Source: Candidatus Aminicenantota bacterium (GTDB lineage Bacteria > Acidobacteriota > Aminicenantia > UBA2199). Taken from it: a DNA stretch of 64,000 nucleotides. A model generated the notes under the pieces. The model saw only the letters and a list, made by a program, of their open reading frames with translations. It made no database searches and was not told the origin of the DNA. Positions 62,469 through 64,000 of the stretch are shown in pieces. The position numbers and the translations under genes are program-made. Position 1 is the stretch's first letter, and each line of letters opens with the position of its first letter. The stretch covers positions 54,218 through 118,217 of the forward strand of contig JAPKZK010000136.1 in NCBI GenBank assembly GCA_026393835.1, written 5' to 3'.

Positions 62469-62930
62469 TGAATCCCAGTTTGGTCATTGGATTTTGAACA
62501 TTTGGGATTTGTTTGTAATTTGTGGTTTGTTATTTGTAATTTGCCCTTTGGGCTTTGGTCATTTGCATTTGTTTCAAATTTCGTGCTTCGAATTTCGTGC
62601 TTTCATCACCGTGGAGAAAAGGATGCACCTAATTTCACTAAACTTCCCGAGAGTGTTTTTTTTGTTTTTTCTCCGAAAGGGCTTGACTTCCTTTCTTAGG
62701 TGTGGAAAATATATTCTTCTGGTGAATCCAGTGATGAACAGACAGAGAAAAACTTACTTTGCTGAACGAAAAGGAGTAAGGTCAGGCTCCAGTGTGGTAG
62801 CTTGTACAGGAATACTTCAATATTTGAGTTGCGGAATGGTGCTTACAAATTTATTAGCGAAGGAGTTACGGGAATTTCTAGCCGGAAGGTCAACAATAAT
62901 CCGAAATTTAAAATATAGGAGGATGCGAGA

Positions 62931-63593
62931 ATGATAAAAGACGAAATTCAGATGAAGGAATACGAATTTTTAGTACAAGAGATAATAGAGCACCAGAAGC
63001 GGAGGGAACAACTTTTTCTTTTCACAATTGCGGCTCTTGGTATTATTTTGGGATTTGCAATAAAAGAGGATGGAATTTCTTATATGTTAATTTCCTTTAT
63101 TCCCTATCTATTAATCTTTAACTTCTGCCGCAGTGCTGCAATAAACTCCAGCCATATCATCTCGATTGGCACATATATTAAGCATTTCATAGAATCTAAT
63201 CATCAAGATACTCTTCATTGGCAGACATTTTGGAATGATGTTGCTGAAAAAGAAAATGAAGACAAAAATGCTGCTGAAAAAGATAATATAGGCAAAAAAA
63301 GCAAAGGTTACTGGTTTTCCTTCTGTTTTATGTCTTCAATTGTGATATTTGTAGGTATAACATTTCTTTCGGTTATTCAAAATAAATTAAAGCCTCTAAA
63401 TCTTCCTGAACTTTGGACTTATATTTTTTTTGGATTTTTTCAAGGCGTTGCCTGCATTTCTTGTATATTAAAAGGAGTTATGTTAATTCATTGGAGCAAT
63501 ATGAATCAAAGGGCGAGGAAAGACTGGAATAAACATTGGATAGATATAAAAAATCAATTCAATAAAAAAGGATTAGGGGAAAAGCAGGGATAA
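62931..63593 (+). CDS. Multi-helix membrane protein of unknown function
   Basis: 220 residues. An amphipathic start (MIKDEIQMKEYEFLVQEIIEHQKRREQ) precedes helices at about 28-44 and 50-66, a charged cytoplasmic stretch (about 95-125, NDVAEKENEDKNAAEKDN) and helices at about 128-148 and 160-182. No family is recognised. GGAGG lies 8 nt before the ATG. The base composition is more AT-rich than in the housekeeping genes, which fits acquired DNA. Confidence 0.72.
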   Translation: MIKDEIQMKEYEFLVQEIIEHQKRREQLFLFTIAALGIILGFAIKEDGISYMLISFIPYLLIFNFCRSAAINSSHIISIGTYIKHFIESNHQDTLHWQTFWNDVAEKENEDKNAAEKDNIGKKSKGYWFSFCFMSSIVIFVGITFLSVIQNKLKPLNLPELWTYIFFGFFQGVACISCILKGVMLIHWSNMNQRARKDWNKHWIDIKNQFNKKGLGEKQG

Positions 63594-63784
63594 AATACCA
63601 TCTGCCATTAAAACCAAACTGCTCACAGGAAAACTCCGAACGTTTGCGTGAAAGGTTCCAATCCTTAATTCTAAGTGCGGATATTTGAACTCAAATTATA
63701 AAACCTGATGGGGGAAAAATGTCTCGTCCAGAAGCCGGGAAAAGCTCTCTCGAGAAGCAAAAATTTATTCAGGCAAAAAAACAC

Positions 63785-63813
63785 TTGAAAAAAAATGGGT
63801 TCTAAAATATAAT
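63785..63813 (+). promoter_or_regulatory. Promoter of the Rpn-type nuclease gene
   Basis: TTGAAA (63785-63790), 17 bp, TATAAT (63808-63813), then 9 nt to the ATG at 63823 with no ribosome binding site. Confidence 0.65.
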
Positions 63814-63822
63814 TGTATCGCC

Positions 63823-64000
63823 ATGGATAAAATAAACAATGTACATGACAAGCTCTTTGGCAAAACCTTCGGCGACCCGGAGAATGTAAAAGACTTCTTA
63901 AAGAGCGCCTTGCCCGAACCAATCGGTAATGCCATCGACCTTTCAAAAATCGAAATCGATAACACCCATTATGTATCCAATGAATTCGCGGACTCTTTCT
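63823..64000 (+). CDS. Rpn family recombination-promoting nuclease (3' end outside window)
   Basis: 59 codons are visible: NNVHDKLFGKTFGDPENVKD, then FLKSALPEPIGNAIDLSKIE and VSNEFADSF. This is the N-terminal signature of the Rpn/PD-(D/E)XK transposase-like family (HDKxFKxxFxxxENxxDFLK). The catalytic residues would follow outside. Together with the relic at 61909-62126 it marks this end as a mobile-nuclease hot spot. Confidence 0.82.
   Translation, partial: MDKINNVHDKLFGKTFGDPENVKDFLKSALPEPIGNAIDLSKIEIDNTHYVSNEFADSF

Noticed and set aside
62623..62934. 103-codon plus-strand frame whose stop overlaps the membrane-protein start by 4 nt
   Set aside because: GGAG is near its ATG, but it begins at the edge of an AAATTTCGTGC repeat, has no recognisable domain and looks compositionally random.

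Overview
The window looks like part of a chromosome from an uncultivated, deep-branching Gram-negative bacterium. The best guess is a relative of the Acidobacteriota / Aminicenantes group. This rests on gene types (DUF6677 protein, two-fold membrane plus spermidine-synthase fusion, Ser/Thr kinases with formylglycine-enzyme-like domains, SBBP and PilY1 surface proteins) and on the very repeat-rich intergenic DNA. No rRNA or tRNA gene was seen, so the taxonomy is weak inference.

Layout. 1-2.6 kb: 5'-anchored but window-truncated XerC/D-type recombinase, a dead Fic gene and mosaic repeats. 2.6-7.0 kb (minus): nucleotide-sugar operon (UDP-glucuronate 4-epimerase-like, LegB-like 4,6-dehydratase, UDP-glucose dehydrogenase, sugar nucleotidyltransferase) for surface polysaccharide. 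7.1-15 kb: small membrane proteins, a lipoprotein, the spermidine-synthase-like fusion, a gutted AAA-ATPase/nuclease gene, a DinB protein and a LysM lytic transglycosylase. 15-20.9 kb: receptor-like kinase with a sulfatase-modifying-factor fold, plus two exported proteins sharing one N-terminal module. 20.9-29 kb: accessory island with an inverted-repeat element, two 21-bp minisatellites, a DNA-repair-like fusion, a GNAT enzyme and the most interesting locus, a three-gene TIR-ATPase / HNH / TIR-TPR operon (24066-27447, minus) that looks like a Septu-like anti-phage system with added TIR domains, with a membrane protein transcribed divergently from a back-to-back promoter. A toxin-antitoxin remnant follows.

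29-36 kb: housekeeping run (ribH, nusB, transglutaminase-like protein, lysS, LolC/E-type permease, EamA exporter, NamZ-like DUF1343 protein). 36-42 kb: a large SBBP surface protein and an intact AAA-ATPase/PD-(D/E)XK protein. 42-45.6 kb: tatD, a TlpA-like thioredoxin, and a 22-unit 21-bp array. 45.7-54.2 kb (minus): type IV pilus minor-pilin operon (fimU/gspH-like, pilV, pilW, pilX, pilY1) followed by two Ig-like accessory proteins. 54.6-64 kb: beta-barrel protein, SNF2 helicase plus SWIM protein, secreted calcineurin-like phosphoesterase, long direct repeats around a dead Rpn-type nuclease, a membrane protein, and the start of an intact Rpn-type nuclease.

Two window-wide themes stand out. 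First, many promoters follow TTGNNN-17 bp-TANNNT closely, and at six genes the -10 box lies only 6-9 nt before the start codon with no ribosome binding site, pointing to leaderless mRNAs. Second, the intergenic DNA is built from a few repeat types: CAC-word triplets (CCAC-GAATT, CCAC-GGAC, CCAC-CAAGG, CCAC-AGAGG), CATCATT runs, GC-rich hairpins ending in GGAGGC, and tandem arrays all with a 21-bp period.
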